Shown here one piece after another: positions 18,231-26,512 of a stretch of 64,000 bases of DNA (its first letter is position 1; the number at the start of each line of letters is the position of its first letter). Under the pieces are notes generated by a model that saw nothing but the letters and a program-made list of their open reading frames with translations, searched no databases and was not told where the DNA came from. This DNA comes from Mycobacterium spongiae (GTDB taxonomy: Bacteria; Actinomycetota; Actinomycetes; Mycobacteriales; Mycobacteriaceae), in contig NZ_CP046600.1 in NCBI RefSeq assembly GCF_018278905.1, positions 1,922,001 through 1,986,000 of the forward strand. The letters run 5' to 3'. The position numbers and the translations under genes were made by a program.

Positions 18231-18753
18231 AGAGCACTAGCAGCATCCGGGAGTTGCCCAGGATGTTCGGTTTGACATAGCTCAGATCCAAGAATTCTGC
18301 GACCCCAATGTCGTAGGAACGGCGCATCTCGTCGAATACCTCGGCAGTGACCGGCGTGCCCTCGATCTCGGTGAACCCGTGGCGGCCGAAGAACTCGGTC
18401 TCGAACGTCAACACGAACACCCGGTCGAGCTGCAGGTCACGGGCCACTTCGAGAAGCCGATCGACGATGGCGTGGCCAATACCGTGGCTGGTCACGGTGG
18501 GGTCGACCGCGACCGTGCGGATCTCGCCGAGATCGGACCACAACACGTGCAATGCCCCACAACCGACCACTTCGCCCGGCATCTCGGGGTGTTCGGCGAC
18601 CCAGAACTCCTGGACGGCTTCATACAGCGTCACCAGGTTCTTTTCCAGGAGGATCTTTCCTGCATAGGTGTCGACGAGTCGCTTGATCACCGGGACGTCG
18701 GAGGTCCGCGCGCGCCGCACCATCGCGCGGTTATCCCGTCGGCTTTCGGTCAC
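18229..18753 (-). CDS. argA: N-acetylglutamate synthase (GNAT type)
   Basis: First step of arginine synthesis by the short actinobacterial enzyme (Rv2747 type), a GNAT protein that acetylates glutamate or glutamine. 174 residues, the same as in M. tuberculosis, from a GTG start. The acetyl-CoA loop is in VDPTVTSHGIGHAIVDRLL, and VFVLTFETEFFGRHGF is conserved. It is divergent from pgsA3 with little space between. Its stop is abutted by the 9-bp repeat. Confidence 0.94.
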   Translation of the reverse strand: MTESRRDNRAMVRRARTSDVPVIKRLVDTYAGKILLEKNLVTLYEAVQEFWVAEHPEMPGEVVGCGALHVLWSDLGEIRTVAVDPTVTSHGIGHAIVDRLLEVARDLQLDRVFVLTFETEFFGRHGFTEIEGTPVTAEVFDEMRRSYDIGVAEFLDLSYVKPNILGNSRMLLVL

Positions 18754-18812
18754 GTGTGAAACAGTATCGACATCGAAGACCGGATGAGCTGGTCAACCGT
18801 TATTCTGTTGCC

Positions 18813-19403
18813 GTGTCGGGCCAGCCTCAAACGAATCGATTGCCCGAGCGTGCCAGCATCGCCAACTTGGCCAATATTCTCACTTTCGTCAGGCTGGTCC
18901 TGGTCCCGATTTTCTTATTTGCCCTGTTCTACGGCGATGGTCACCATTGGACTGCCCGCGTTGTCGCCTGCGTGATATTCGCGGTCGCTTGCACGACCGA
19001 TCGGTTCGACGGCCTGCTGGCCCGCAACTACGGTATGGCAACTGAATTTGGTGCTTTTGTCGATCCCATTGCCGACAAGACGCTGATCGGTGCGGCGTTG
19101 ATCGGGTTGTCGATGCTCGGTGACTTGCCCTGGTGGGTCACGGTGCTGATCATGACCCGCGAGCTCGGGGTGACACTGTTGCGGTTGGCCGTCATCCGCC
19201 GCGGTGTCATTCCTGCCAGTTGGGGCGGCAAGGTCAAGACCGTGGTGCAGGCCGTGGCGATCGGGTTGTTCGTGTTGCCCCTATCGGGTGCGCTGCACAT
19301 GGCGGCCGCGGTAATTATGGGCATTGCGGTTGTGCTCACAGTGGTCACCGGCATTGACTACGTTGCCTCGGCGGTCCGGGGGATTCGCCAAGCCAGGGGC
19401 TGA
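18813..19403 (+). CDS. pgsA3: CDP-alcohol phosphatidyltransferase (PgsA3)
   Basis: Integral membrane enzyme of the phosphatidylglycerophosphate synthase family, acting on CDP-diacylglycerol. The signature is DRFDGLLARNYGMATEFGAFVDPIADK, written here as DRFDGLLARN then FGAFVDPIADK; the D-x2-D-G-x2-A-R ... G-x3-D-x3-D pattern is complete. There are about five membrane helices. I chose the GTG at 18813 (196 residues) because TATTCT at 18801-18806 sits 6 bases upstream, fitting a leaderless mRNA. The frame is open to 18756, and a longer protein, nearer the 209 residues of M. tuberculosis, is possible. Confidence 0.85.
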   Translation: MSGQPQTNRLPERASIANLANILTFVRLVLVPIFLFALFYGDGHHWTARVVACVIFAVACTTDRFDGLLARNYGMATEFGAFVDPIADKTLIGAALIGLSMLGDLPWWVTVLIMTRELGVTLLRLAVIRRGVIPASWGGKVKTVVQAVAIGLFVLPLSGALHMAAAVIMGIAVVLTVVTGIDYVASAVRGIRQARG

Positions 19404-19408
19404 GCCCG

Positions 19409-19435
19409 GGAACCAACACCGCCGCTGTCGGCGTT
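19409..19435 (+). promoter_or_regulatory. SigE-type promoter of clgR
   Basis: GGAACC at 19409-19414 and CGTT at 19432-19435, with a 17-base spacer, match the extracytoplasmic sigma factor E consensus. In M. tuberculosis clgR is known to be SigE-controlled and part of the envelope-stress circuit. Function here is inferred from the motif and the downstream genes. Confidence 0.7.
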
Positions 19436-19456
19436 CACCTGATGACGCCCGTATGA

Positions 19457-19510
19457 GGAAACAAAGGCGTATTGGGAAACAAAGGCGTGTTCGGAAACAA
19501 AGGAGAGCGT
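19457..19510 (+). repeat. 18-bp triple repeat in the clgR leader
   Basis: GGAAACAAAGGCGTATTG at 19457, a near copy at 19475 (GTGTTC in place of GTATTG), and a third, more diverged copy at 19493 that reads GGAAACAAAGGAGAGCGT and carries the actual Shine-Dalgarno AGGAGAG just before the clgR start. The three copies place AAAGG at 18-base steps in the 5' leader. Confidence 0.8.
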
Positions 19511-19511
19511 G

Positions 19512-19859
19512 ATGGCGTCCTTGATGCGCGAGGTCATTGGCGACGTGCTGCGCTGGGCTCGGACCTCGCAGGGCCGGACGCTGCGCGAAGTGTCCGATGC
19601 GGCCCGGGTGAGCCTTGGGTACCTCTCGGAAGTCGAGCGCGGCCGCAAGGAACTTTCCAGTGAATTGCTCAACGCGATTTGCGCGGCGTTAGAGGTTCCC
19701 TTGTCCGTGGTGCTCACCGAAGCCGGGGATCGGATGGCGCAGACCGAGCTGAATGAGAGCGTGACCAGCGTTGCGTCGGATAGCCCGGCAACCGGTGCCA
19801 CCATCGATGTCAACACCAAGGTCGTCATTCCCCAGGTGGCGTCTTGGGCGGTGGCATGA
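19512..19859 (+). CDS. clgR: ClgR-type HTH transcription regulator
   Basis: 115-residue XRE-family activator of clp protease, chaperone and psp genes. The HTH is in [22 protein letters not shown] followed by [17 protein letters not shown]. The C-terminus ends in AVA, like the degron by which ClgR is recycled through Clp proteolysis. The ATG at 19512 follows AGGAGAG; a GTG just upstream is possible. It corresponds to Rv2745c and leads clgR-pspA-pspM, the mycobacterial phage-shock-like system. Confidence 0.93.
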   Translation: MASLMREVIGDVLRWARTSQGRTLREVSDAARVSLGYLSEVERGRKELSSELLNAICAALEVPLSVVLTEAGDRMAQTELNESVTSVASDSPATGATIDVNTKVVIPQVASWAVA

Positions 19860-19985
19860 TGCCCGGGGACGGAGTCGACCAGATTCGCGCTGACCAGTTA
19901 AATTGAGCGGCAGGATAAGCGCTAGGTCAGTCCGCGGCCCATGCGGGTCGATCCGACATACAAGAAGCGAAGGCGGAGCTCACTG

Positions 19986-20798
19986 ATGGCCAATCCGTTC
20001 GTCAAAGCGTGGAAGTACCTCATGGCGCTGTTCAGCTCCAAGATTGACGAGCATGCCGACCCGAAAGTGCAGATTCAGCAGGCCATTGAGGAGGCGCAGC
20101 AGACCCACCAGGCGCTGACGCAACAGGCCGCGCAGGTGATCGGCAATCAACGGCAACTGGAGATGCGGCTCAACCGGCAGCTGGCGGACATCGAAAAGCT
20201 GCAGGTCAACGTTCGTCAGGCGCTGACATTGGCCGATCAGGCCACCAGCGCCGGCGACGTAGCCAAAGCCACCGAATACAACAACGCGGCGGAGGCGTTC
20301 GCCGCCCAGCTGGTGACTGCTGAGCAGAGCGTCGAAGACCTCAAGGCGTTGCACGACCAAGCGCTCGGTGCGGCAGACCAAGCCAAGCAAGCCGTTGAAC
20401 GCAACGCGATGGTGCTGCAGCAAAAGATCGCCGAGCGCACCAAGCTGCTCAGCCAGCTGGAACAAGCGAAGATGCAGGAGCAAGTCAGCGCATCGCTGCG
20501 ATCGATGAGCGAACTGGCTGCGCCGGGCAACACGCCAACCCTCGACGAGGTACGCGACAAGATCGAGCGGCGCTACGCCAATGCGATCGGTTCGGCCGAG
20601 CTCGCCCAGGGCTCCGTGCAGGGCCGCATGCTCGAAGTCGAGCAGGCCGGTATCCAGATGGCCGGTCATTCTCGGCTGGAGCAGATCCGCGCGTCGATGC
20701 GTGGTGAGGCGTTGCCGGCCGGAGGCTCGGCCAGCCCGGCCGCGCCTGCTACCGAGGCCTCACGCGGCTCGATTACCGAGAAGCCTTTCGGGCAGTAG
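19986..20798 (+). CDS. pspA: PspA/IM30 family envelope-stress protein (35-kDa antigen)
   Basis: 270 residues, the same as the M. tuberculosis 35-kDa antigen (Rv2744c). It is almost all coiled coil after an amphipathic start ([20 protein letters not shown]), and long Gln/Ala-rich heptads run to about residue 190. The C-terminal tail is Ala/Pro-rich. PspA binds stressed membrane and, in mycobacteria, sequesters ClgR. The ATG at 19986 matches the family; the frame extends 45 bases further up without conservation. Confidence 0.94.
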   Translation: MANPFVKAWKYLMALFSSKIDEHADPKVQIQQAIEEAQQTHQALTQQAAQVIGNQRQLEMRLNRQLADIEKLQVNVRQALTLADQATSAGDVAKATEYNNAAEAFAAQLVTAEQSVEDLKALHDQALGAADQAKQAVERNAMVLQQKIAERTKLLSQLEQAKMQEQVSASLRSMSELAAPGNTPTLDEVRDKIERRYANAIGSAELAQGSVQGRMLEVEQAGIQMAGHSRLEQIRASMRGEALPAGGSASPAAPATEASRGSITEKPFGQ

Positions 20799-20817
20799 CA
20801 AGGCGGGACGGTCGACG

Positions 20818-21651
20818 ATGGCAGTGGAGCCGGGGCAGCGCGGGCGGTGGCGCGCGGTGCTCCGGCGCGGCTACCAGCGTGGTATGGACACCGCCGCGGA
20901 CCTGTCCGGTCTGGTTGTCCAAAAGATTAGTGCGGCAGCCGATCCGCGAGCTCGGTTGCTTCGGCGTCGTCGCCGGGCGCTGCGGTGGGGTCTGGTATTC
21001 AGCGCCGGGTGTGTGTTTTGGGCAGTAGTGACGGCGTTGCTGGCGGCCTGGGGTTGGTTCGTGTTGCTGCTGGTGGTCACCGGCACCATAGCGGTCTTAC
21101 AGGCTATTCCCGCAACGTTGTTGCTCTTTCGCTACCGTTGGCTGCGCTCGGAGCCGTTGCCAGCGCCGCGGCAGTCCAACGCGCGTCGGCTGCCACCAGC
21201 GGGTTCGGCGGCGCGCCCCGCAATGTCTGCCCTTGGCGCCTCCGAACGGGGCTTCTTCTCGCTGCTCGGTGTCATCGAGCGCGGTGCGATGCTGCCAGCA
21301 GCCGAAATCCGTGATCTGACGGCCGCGGCCAACCAGACCTCTGCGGCGATGGTGGCCACCGCGTCGGAGGTGGTGTCCATGGAGCGGGCGGCGCAGCAAT
21401 CCACGTCATCACGTTCGTATCTGGTGCCCACCATCAACGCATTCACCGCGCAGCTGAGCGCCGGCGTCCGTCAATACAACACAATGGTCACCGCCGCAGC
21501 ACAATTGGTCTCATCGGCAAACGGTGATGCTGGCCGAGGAGCCGCAGTGGGTGCACAGCAGCGCTATCGCGCGGAGCTGGTGGGTGCCACTGATCGTCTG
21601 GTCGGCTGGGCGCAGGCCTTCGACGAACTCGGCGGCTTGGCGCACAGCTAG
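20818..21651 (+). CDS. pspM: PspM-like membrane protein of the phage-shock system
   Basis: 277 residues, Rv2743c-like. A basic N-terminal stretch (residues about 40-58, RARLLRRRRRALRWG) precedes two adjacent membrane helices (about 58-105) and a soluble, Ala-rich helical C-terminal half. It starts 19 bases after pspA. In M. tuberculosis the membrane partner of PspA at this place is called PspM and is followed by PspN (Rv2742c); here no PspN follows, and only 16 bases separate this gene from the end of ephG. Confidence 0.88.
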   Translation: MAVEPGQRGRWRAVLRRGYQRGMDTAADLSGLVVQKISAAADPRARLLRRRRRALRWGLVFSAGCVFWAVVTALLAAWGWFVLLLVVTGTIAVLQAIPATLLLFRYRWLRSEPLPAPRQSNARRLPPAGSAARPAMSALGASERGFFSLLGVIERGAMLPAAEIRDLTAAANQTSAAMVATASEVVSMERAAQQSTSSRSYLVPTINAFTAQLSAGVRQYNTMVTAAAQLVSSANGDAGRGAAVGAQQRYRAELVGATDRLVGWAQAFDELGGLAHS

Positions 21652-21667
21652 TCGTGGGCTTACGAGG

Positions 21668-22099
21668 CTAGAACGTGGCCCGCAGCGACGGCAGCACTAA
21701 TCCCGCCAGACCGCGCAGGGTCGCTTTGAACATGTCGAAGAAATCGAAGTAGTCCCGCCACAGCGTGATCCGCCCATCGTGCACTTCGAACACGCCGCAG
21801 ACCCAGAACTGAAGCCGCAGGGGACCGAAGATTAGCGCGTCGCTGCGCTCGTTGAGCACGGCAGCGCCATCGGCGGCGCTCCGGTGGATCTTCACCTCGA
21901 ACGCGGCGCGGCCCTCCATCCGGCGGAACAGCTGCATTGTCCGGTGACGGCCGCGGATGGTCGGCAGTCCGACGTTTTCGTAGACGAGGTCGTCGTCGAG
22001 TGCGGCGTCTGCGGTTTCGAAGTCCGCATCCTGCAGGGCGTTCAGGAATCCCTCGACCGTGCGGATGTTCTCAACCGATGTCTGAGCTAGCTCTGTCAT
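21668..22099 (-). CDS. ephG: Limonene-1,2-epoxide hydrolase family protein EphG
   Basis: Small epoxide hydrolase of the SnoaL-like/limonene epoxide hydrolase fold. 143 residues from the ATG at 22097-22099. Active-site-type residues are visible in VYENVGLPTIRGRHRT, LNERSDALIFGPLRLQFWVC and DGRITLWRDYFD (Asp-Arg-Asp pattern). The open frame runs much further upstream (to 23056), but that is antisense to the glycosyltransferase gene and is not real. Substrates in M. tuberculosis include sterol and fatty epoxides. Confidence 0.92.
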   Translation of the reverse strand: MTELAQTSVENIRTVEGFLNALQDADFETADAALDDDLVYENVGLPTIRGRHRTMQLFRRMEGRAAFEVKIHRSAADGAAVLNERSDALIFGPLRLQFWVCGVFEVHDGRITLWRDYFDFFDMFKATLRGLAGLVLPSLRATF

Positions 22100-22142
22100 G
22101 GTTGTCAGCGTACGGCTGGGGCGCTGTGGCAGGGTAGGGCCG

Positions 22143-23309
22143 ATGCGCGTTGCCGTGGTCGCCGGGCCGGATCCCGGGCATTCGTTCCCCGCGATCGCGC
22201 TGTGCCGCCGCTTTGTCGAAGCCGGTGACACGCCCACTCTGTTGACGGGGGTGGAATGGCTGGATGCGGCCCGCGGAGCCGGCATTGACGCTATTGAGCT
22301 GGACGGGCTCGCTGCCACTGACGACGACCTCGACGCTGGCGCGCGGATCCACCGGCGCGCCGCGCAGATGGCGATCCTCAACGCGCCACAGCTGCGCCAA
22401 TTGGCGCCGGATTTGGTGGTGGCCGACGTCATCACCGCCTGTGGTGGTATGGCTGCGGAGCTGTTGGGGATCCCGTGGGTCGAGCTGAATCCGCATCCGC
22501 TGTATCTGCCGTCCAAAGGATTGCCGCCGATCGGCAGTGGTCTGGCACCGGGCACCGGCATCCGTGGTCGGCTGCGCGATTCCACCATGCGAGCGTTGAC
22601 GGGGCGGTCTTGGCGCGCTGGCCTGCGGCAGCGCTCGGCCGTCCGGGTGCAGCTGGGGCTGCCCGCCACCGACCCCGGGCCGCTGCGACGGCTCATCGCT
22701 ACGCTGCCCGCCCTGGAGGTTTCCCGTCCGGACTGGCCGGCCGAAGCCGTGGTCGTAGGCCCGTTGCACTTCGAGCCGACCGACCAAATATTGACCATCC
22801 CCTCCGGTCCCGGGCCGGTGGTGGTCGTCGCTCCGTCCACCGCGCTGACCGGAACCATCGGACTAGCCGAAGTGGCGCTGGAGTGCTTGACGCCGGGAGA
22901 CACGCTTCCACCGGGATCGCGCCTAGCGGTGTCGCGGCTGAGCGGAGCGGATCTGACGGTGCCACCGTGGGCGGTGGTTGGGTTGGGCAGCCAGGCCGAG
23001 TTGTTGACGCATGCCGACCTCGTGATCTGTGGCGGCGGACACGGGATGGTGGCCAAGACGCTGATGGCCGGCGTGCCCCTAGTGGTGGTTCCTGGCGGCG
23101 GGGATCAATGGGAGATGGCCAACCGGGTGGTACGGCAGGGCAGCGCCCGGCTGATTCGCCCGTTGACGGCCGAAGCCTTGGTGGCCGAGGTCAACACTGT
23201 GCTGTCGGCGCCGCCGTATCGTGAGGCCGCCCAACGCGCTGCCGTGAGCATTACCGGAGTTGCCGATCCGGTGCAGGTGTGCCACGAAGCACTCGCGCTC
23301 GCCGGGTAA
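22143..23309 (+). CDS. Glycosyltransferase, GT-B fold (UGT-like)
   Basis: 388 residues, the same as Rv2739c. The N-terminus MRVAVVAGPDPGHSFPAIAL is the acceptor-domain start. The C-terminal donor site includes HADLVICGGGHGMVAKTLMAGVPLVVVPGGGDQWEMANRV, quoted here in two parts: HADLVICGGGHGMVAKTL and GVPLVVVPGGGDQWEMANRV, the pattern of MGT/UGT enzymes. The acceptor is unknown. The start is divergent from ephG, 43 bases apart. Confidence 0.9.
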   Translation: MRVAVVAGPDPGHSFPAIALCRRFVEAGDTPTLLTGVEWLDAARGAGIDAIELDGLAATDDDLDAGARIHRRAAQMAILNAPQLRQLAPDLVVADVITACGGMAAELLGIPWVELNPHPLYLPSKGLPPIGSGLAPGTGIRGRLRDSTMRALTGRSWRAGLRQRSAVRVQLGLPATDPGPLRRLIATLPALEVSRPDWPAEAVVVGPLHFEPTDQILTIPSGPGPVVVVAPSTALTGTIGLAEVALECLTPGDTLPPGSRLAVSRLSGADLTVPPWAVVGLGSQAELLTHADLVICGGGHGMVAKTLMAGVPLVVVPGGGDQWEMANRVVRQGSARLIRPLTAEALVAEVNTVLSAPPYREAAQRAAVSITGVADPVQVCHEALALAG

Positions 23310-23331
23310 TCAGCTGGGTATCTTGGCGGGT

Positions 23332-23526
23332 GTGCGGTTAACGGAGTTCAACGAGCGGGTTGTCCTGCGATTCGGCGCTGCGTACAGCTCGTCGGTGCTG
23401 GTCGATCACGTGTTGACCGGCTTTGACGGCCAGACGGCTGCCCAGGCCATTGAGCAGGGCGTTGAGCCTCGTGACGTGTGGCGGGCACTATGCGTTGACT
23501 TCGACGTGCCACGCGATCAGTGGTGA
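23332..23526 (+). CDS. DUF3046 small protein
   Basis: 64 residues from a GTG start, equivalent to Rv2738c. The sequence MRLTEFNERVVLRFGAAY followed by FDGQTAAQAIEQGVEPRDVW is the DUF3046 signature, conserved in actinobacteria and nearly always upstream of recA. Function unknown. The GTG at 23332 gives the conserved N-terminus, and it lies 22 bases after the glycosyltransferase stop. Confidence 0.88.
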   Translation: MRLTEFNERVVLRFGAAYSSSVLVDHVLTGFDGQTAAQAIEQGVEPRDVWRALCVDFDVPRDQW

Positions 23527-23540
23527 GCGTTTCGTGCTGG

Positions 23541-24197
23541 CTAGAGCGGGCAGTCGCCGCATTTTCCCGCACCGGGCAAGCGGTAGAAGAGGCAACAACT
23601 ATTGCGGGTGAAGCCTAGGTCGGCGCCGGTTATCGTGCCGGATCCGGTCAGTCTGCCGGTCCCCAACAGCGAACTGGTTGTGGTGGCGATGGGCTGGCGC
23701 AGGTCCGGTCGCGCCGCCAGCAGGGCCTTCGACGATCCGACGAGGGCAGACGCGATGTTGCCGTAAAGCAGACCGGGCGCGAGCTTGACCCGCAGACCGG
23801 CCGCGAGAGGTTCCAGATGTTGCTGCACGACAACGCGGTACAGCAAGTCCGCGATGGGTGAGTCGGCCTCGACGGGTTCTCCGACGGGTTCGGGTAGGCG
23901 TAGCTGCGCCCCGTCGTCGGCGCGCTGTAGATCGCTGAGGTCTGGGATGACGCCGTGGCCCAACGCGCAGGCGAGAACCGGTGACCACAGCCGGGCGGCA
24001 TGGCCGAGGTGGACCAGGGAGGCGCGGACTCGTAGCTCGGTCGTGCGGTAGCGCGCGGCGGTGGCCTCGATCAAGTCCGCATGGCCGGTGGCGTAGGACT
24101 GACCGACGGGATGCCATCCTGTTGCGTCGCCGCCGACGGCCAGCGCGAAAAACCCTCCATAGGAGGAGATTTCGGACAACTCCACGCAGATGTTCAT
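23541..24197 (-). CDS. FhuF-like (2Fe-2S) ferric-siderophore reductase family protein
   Basis: 218 residues from the ATG at 24195-24197; a GTG at 24224 is an alternative. The C-terminus RNSCCLFYRLPGAGKCGDC has the Cys-Cys-x10-Cys-x2-Cys arrangement of FhuF-type proteins, which hold a 2Fe-2S cluster and reduce siderophore-bound iron. The rest is an alpha-helical, Leu/Ala-rich FhuF/IucA-like body. M. tuberculosis has, as I recall, only a short cysteine-rich ORF (Rv2737A) here, so this could be the intact parent. The gene is divergent from recA. The iron role is inferred from the cysteine motif. Confidence 0.8.
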   Translation of the reverse strand: MNICVELSEISSYGGFFALAVGGDATGWHPVGQSYATGHADLIEATAARYRTTELRVRASLVHLGHAARLWSPVLACALGHGVIPDLSDLQRADDGAQLRLPEPVGEPVEADSPIADLLYRVVVQQHLEPLAAGLRVKLAPGLLYGNIASALVGSSKALLAARPDLRQPIATTTSSLLGTGRLTGSGTITGADLGFTRNSCCLFYRLPGAGKCGDCPL

Positions 24198-24245
24198 GTG
24201 CTCTTCGAGAGGTGATACTGCCACACGCGGCGTGTCGAACTTGAA

Positions 24246-24261
24246 TCGAACAAGTGTTCGG
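24246..24261 (+). promoter_or_regulatory. SOS (LexA) box upstream of recA
   Basis: TCGAACAAGTGTTCGG matches the mycobacterial/Bacillus-type LexA operator TCGAAC-N4-GTTCGA at 11 of 12 positions. It lies 107 bases before the recA start, between recA and the FhuF-like gene, and could also affect the latter. Confidence 0.88.
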
Positions 24262-24291
24262 CTACTGTGGGGACCATTCGGAGATCTCAAC

Positions 24292-24314
24292 TTGTCGGTG
24301 GTCGTCTCTAGTGT
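24292..24314 (+). promoter_or_regulatory. RecA-independent DNA-damage promoter (RecA-NDp type, PafBC) of recA
   Basis: TTGTCGGTG at 24292-24300, an 8-base spacer, and TAGTGT at 24309-24314 match the mycobacterial RecA-NDp consensus TTGTCRGTG-N8-TANNNT, used by the PafBC activator. It is 54 bases before the recA ATG. Confidence 0.85.
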
Positions 24315-24367
24315 CACGGCCAACCGACCAATACCGGTCATCGAACACCGACTACAGGAGAAGCGCC

Positions 24368-26512
24368 ATGACGCAAGCCCCCGACCGCGAGAAGGCTATC
24401 GAACTGGCAATGGCCCAGATCGAGAAGAGTTACGGCAAAGGGTCGGTGATGCGCCTCGGGGACGAGGTACGCCAGCCGATTTCGGTCATCCCGACCGGTT
24501 CCATCGCACTGGACGTCGCTCTCGGCATCGGCGGATTGCCGCGTGGCCGGGTGGTAGAGATATACGGCCCGGAGTCCTCGGGCAAGACCACTGTGGCACT
24601 GCATGCGGTGGCCAACGCCCAGGCCGCCGGCGGTGTCGCGGCGTTCATCGATGCCGAGCATGCGCTGGATCCCGAGTACGCCAGGAAGCTCGGGGTCGAC
24701 ACCGATTCCCTGCTGGTAAGCCAGCCGGACACCGGTGAACAGGCGCTCGAGATCGCGGACATGCTGATCCGCTCGGGTGCGCTCGACATTGTGGTGATCG
24801 ACTCGGTGGCCGCGCTGGTGCCGCGCGCGGAACTCGAAGGCGAGATGGGGGACAGTCACGTCGGTCTGCAGGCCCGGCTGATGAGCCAGGCGCTACGGAA
24901 AATGACCGGCGCACTGAACAACTCGGGCACCACGGCGATCTTCATCAACCAGCTCCGCGACAAAATTGGAGTGATGTTCGGGTGCATGAACTATTCGACT
25001 CGAGTCACACTTGCTGATGGCACGACCGAGAAGATCGGCAAGATCGTCAATAACAAGATGGACGTCGAAGTGCTGTCCTATGACCCGGGGACGGACCGAA
25101 TAGTGCCTCGCAAGATAGTCAACTGGTTCAATAACGGGCCGACCGAACAGTTCCTTCAGTTTACCGTCGAGAAGTCCAGCGGTAATGGTAAGTCGCAGTT
25201 TGCGGCGACACACAACCACCTCATTCGAACACCAGGTGGCTGGACAGAAGCCGGTGATCTCATCGCCGGTGACCGTGTGCTGGCCGTCGAGCCGCATTTG
25301 CTTAGTGACCAGCAGTTTCAGGTAGTGCTGGGATCGCTCATGGGTGATGGGAACCTCTCATCCAATCGGCGTGACCGCAACGGAGTTCGTTTCCGGCTGG
25401 GGCATGGTGTCCAGCAGGTGGAGTACTTGCGGTGGAAGACCGCGTTGATGGGCAACATCGGTCATACGGTGCGCGAAAATGCCAAGGGCGCCAGCTTCGT
25501 CGACTTCACCCCGCTCCCAGAGCTCGCCGAACTACAGCGCGCGGTCTACCTCGAAAATGGCAGGAAGTTCTTTTCGGAGGAGTATCTCAAGGCGCTGACA
25601 CCGCTGGCTCTGGCTATCTGGTATATGGACGACGGTTCATTCAGCTTGCGTTCCAAGGGGGTACAGGAGCGTACCGCTGGTGGCAGTGGTCGCATCGAGA
25701 TCTGCGTCGAGGCCATGACCGAAGGCACACGTATGCGGTTGTGCGGCTATTTGCGTGATACATACGGCTTGGATGTGCGGATGCGATATGCCGGCTCAGC
25801 AAACAAGGCGGTGCTGGTGTTCTCTACCGCTGCCACGGCAGCGTTTCAAGAACTGGTTGCGCCATATGTGGCCCCGACCATGGAGTACAAGCTGTTGCCA
25901 CGGTTCCGTGGTCGAGGCACGGTCACGCCACAGTTCGTCGAACCCACGCAGCAGTTGGTGCCCGCGCGGGTCCTCGACGTGCATGTCAAGCCGCCCACCC
26001 GGTCAATGAACCGGTTCGATATTGAGGTCGAGGGCAATCACAATTACTTCGTCGACGGAGTGATGGTGCATAACTCGCCCGAAACGACAACCGGTGGAAA
26101 GGCGCTGAAGTTCTATGCGTCGGTGCGCTTGGACGTGCGGCGAATCGAGACGCTCAAGGACGGCACCAATGCGGTCGGCAACCGCACCCGGGCCAAGATT
26201 GTGAAGAACAAGGTGTCGCCACCGTTCAAGCAGGCTGAGTTCGACATCCTCTACGGCCGAGGTATCAGCAGGGAAGGCTCGTTGATAGACATGGGTGTCG
26301 ATCAGGGCTTCATCCGCAAGGCCGGTGCCTGGTTCACCTACGAGGGCGAGCAGCTTGGCCAGGGCAAAGAGAATGCCCGCAACTTCCTGATCGAGAACGC
26401 CGACGTGGCCGACGAGATCGAGAAGAAGATCAAAGAAAAGCTCGGTATTGGTGCAGTGGTGACTGATGACTCCGCGCATGACGGCGTCTTGCCCGCCCCC
26501 GTCGACTTCTGA
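24368..26512 (+). CDS. recA: Recombinase RecA, precursor with intein
   Basis: DNA strand-exchange protein and SOS co-protease. The 714-residue precursor consists of a 350-residue RecA interrupted by a 364-residue intein. Walker A GPESSGKT is at residues 67-74, and the MAW/DNA-binding loops sit on both sides of the intein. The intein begins at Cys206, after DKIGVMFG, and ends with ...VMVHN before [12 protein letters not shown]. The extein ends GVLPAPVDF like M. tuberculosis RecA. The ATG at 24368 follows AGGAGAAGCGCC. Two DNA-damage elements lie upstream, and recX overlaps its end. Confidence 0.97.
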   Translation: MTQAPDREKAIELAMAQIEKSYGKGSVMRLGDEVRQPISVIPTGSIALDVALGIGGLPRGRVVEIYGPESSGKTTVALHAVANAQAAGGVAAFIDAEHALDPEYARKLGVDTDSLLVSQPDTGEQALEIADMLIRSGALDIVVIDSVAALVPRAELEGEMGDSHVGLQARLMSQALRKMTGALNNSGTTAIFINQLRDKIGVMFGCMNYSTRVTLADGTTEKIGKIVNNKMDVEVLSYDPGTDRIVPRKIVNWFNNGPTEQFLQFTVEKSSGNGKSQFAATHNHLIRTPGGWTEAGDLIAGDRVLAVEPHLLSDQQFQVVLGSLMGDGNLSSNRRDRNGVRFRLGHGVQQVEYLRWKTALMGNIGHTVRENAKGASFVDFTPLPELAELQRAVYLENGRKFFSEEYLKALTPLALAIWYMDDGSFSLRSKGVQERTAGGSGRIEICVEAMTEGTRMRLCGYLRDTYGLDVRMRYAGSANKAVLVFSTAATAAFQELVAPYVAPTMEYKLLPRFRGRGTVTPQFVEPTQQLVPARVLDVHVKPPTRSMNRFDIEVEGNHNYFVDGVMVHNSPETTTGGKALKFYASVRLDVRRIETLKDGTNAVGNRTRAKIVKNKVSPPFKQAEFDILYGRGISREGSLIDMGVDQGFIRKAGAWFTYEGEQLGQGKENARNFLIENADVADEIEKKIKEKLGIGAVVTDDSAHDGVLPAPVDF
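24983..26074 (+). other. RecA intein with LAGLIDADG homing endonuclease (M. leprae-type site)
   Basis: 364 codons. The splice blocks are all present: Cys1 in [14 protein letters not shown], the block B Thr-x2-His as ATHNHLIRT, the penultimate His and terminal Asn in DGVMVHN, and Ser as the +1 residue. Two dodecapeptides of a LAGLIDADG endonuclease are visible, [11 protein letters not shown] (about residue 320 of the precursor) and [12 protein letters not shown] (about 413), each with its catalytic Asp. The insertion point and sequence match the M. leprae RecA intein (365 residues), not the M. tuberculosis RecA intein, which sits later, after VVKNK. Confidence 0.95.

Noticed and set aside
22100..23056. 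Upstream extension of ephG to 462 codons
   Set aside because: The extension is antisense to the glycosyltransferase gene and has low-complexity content; EphG homology starts at 22099.
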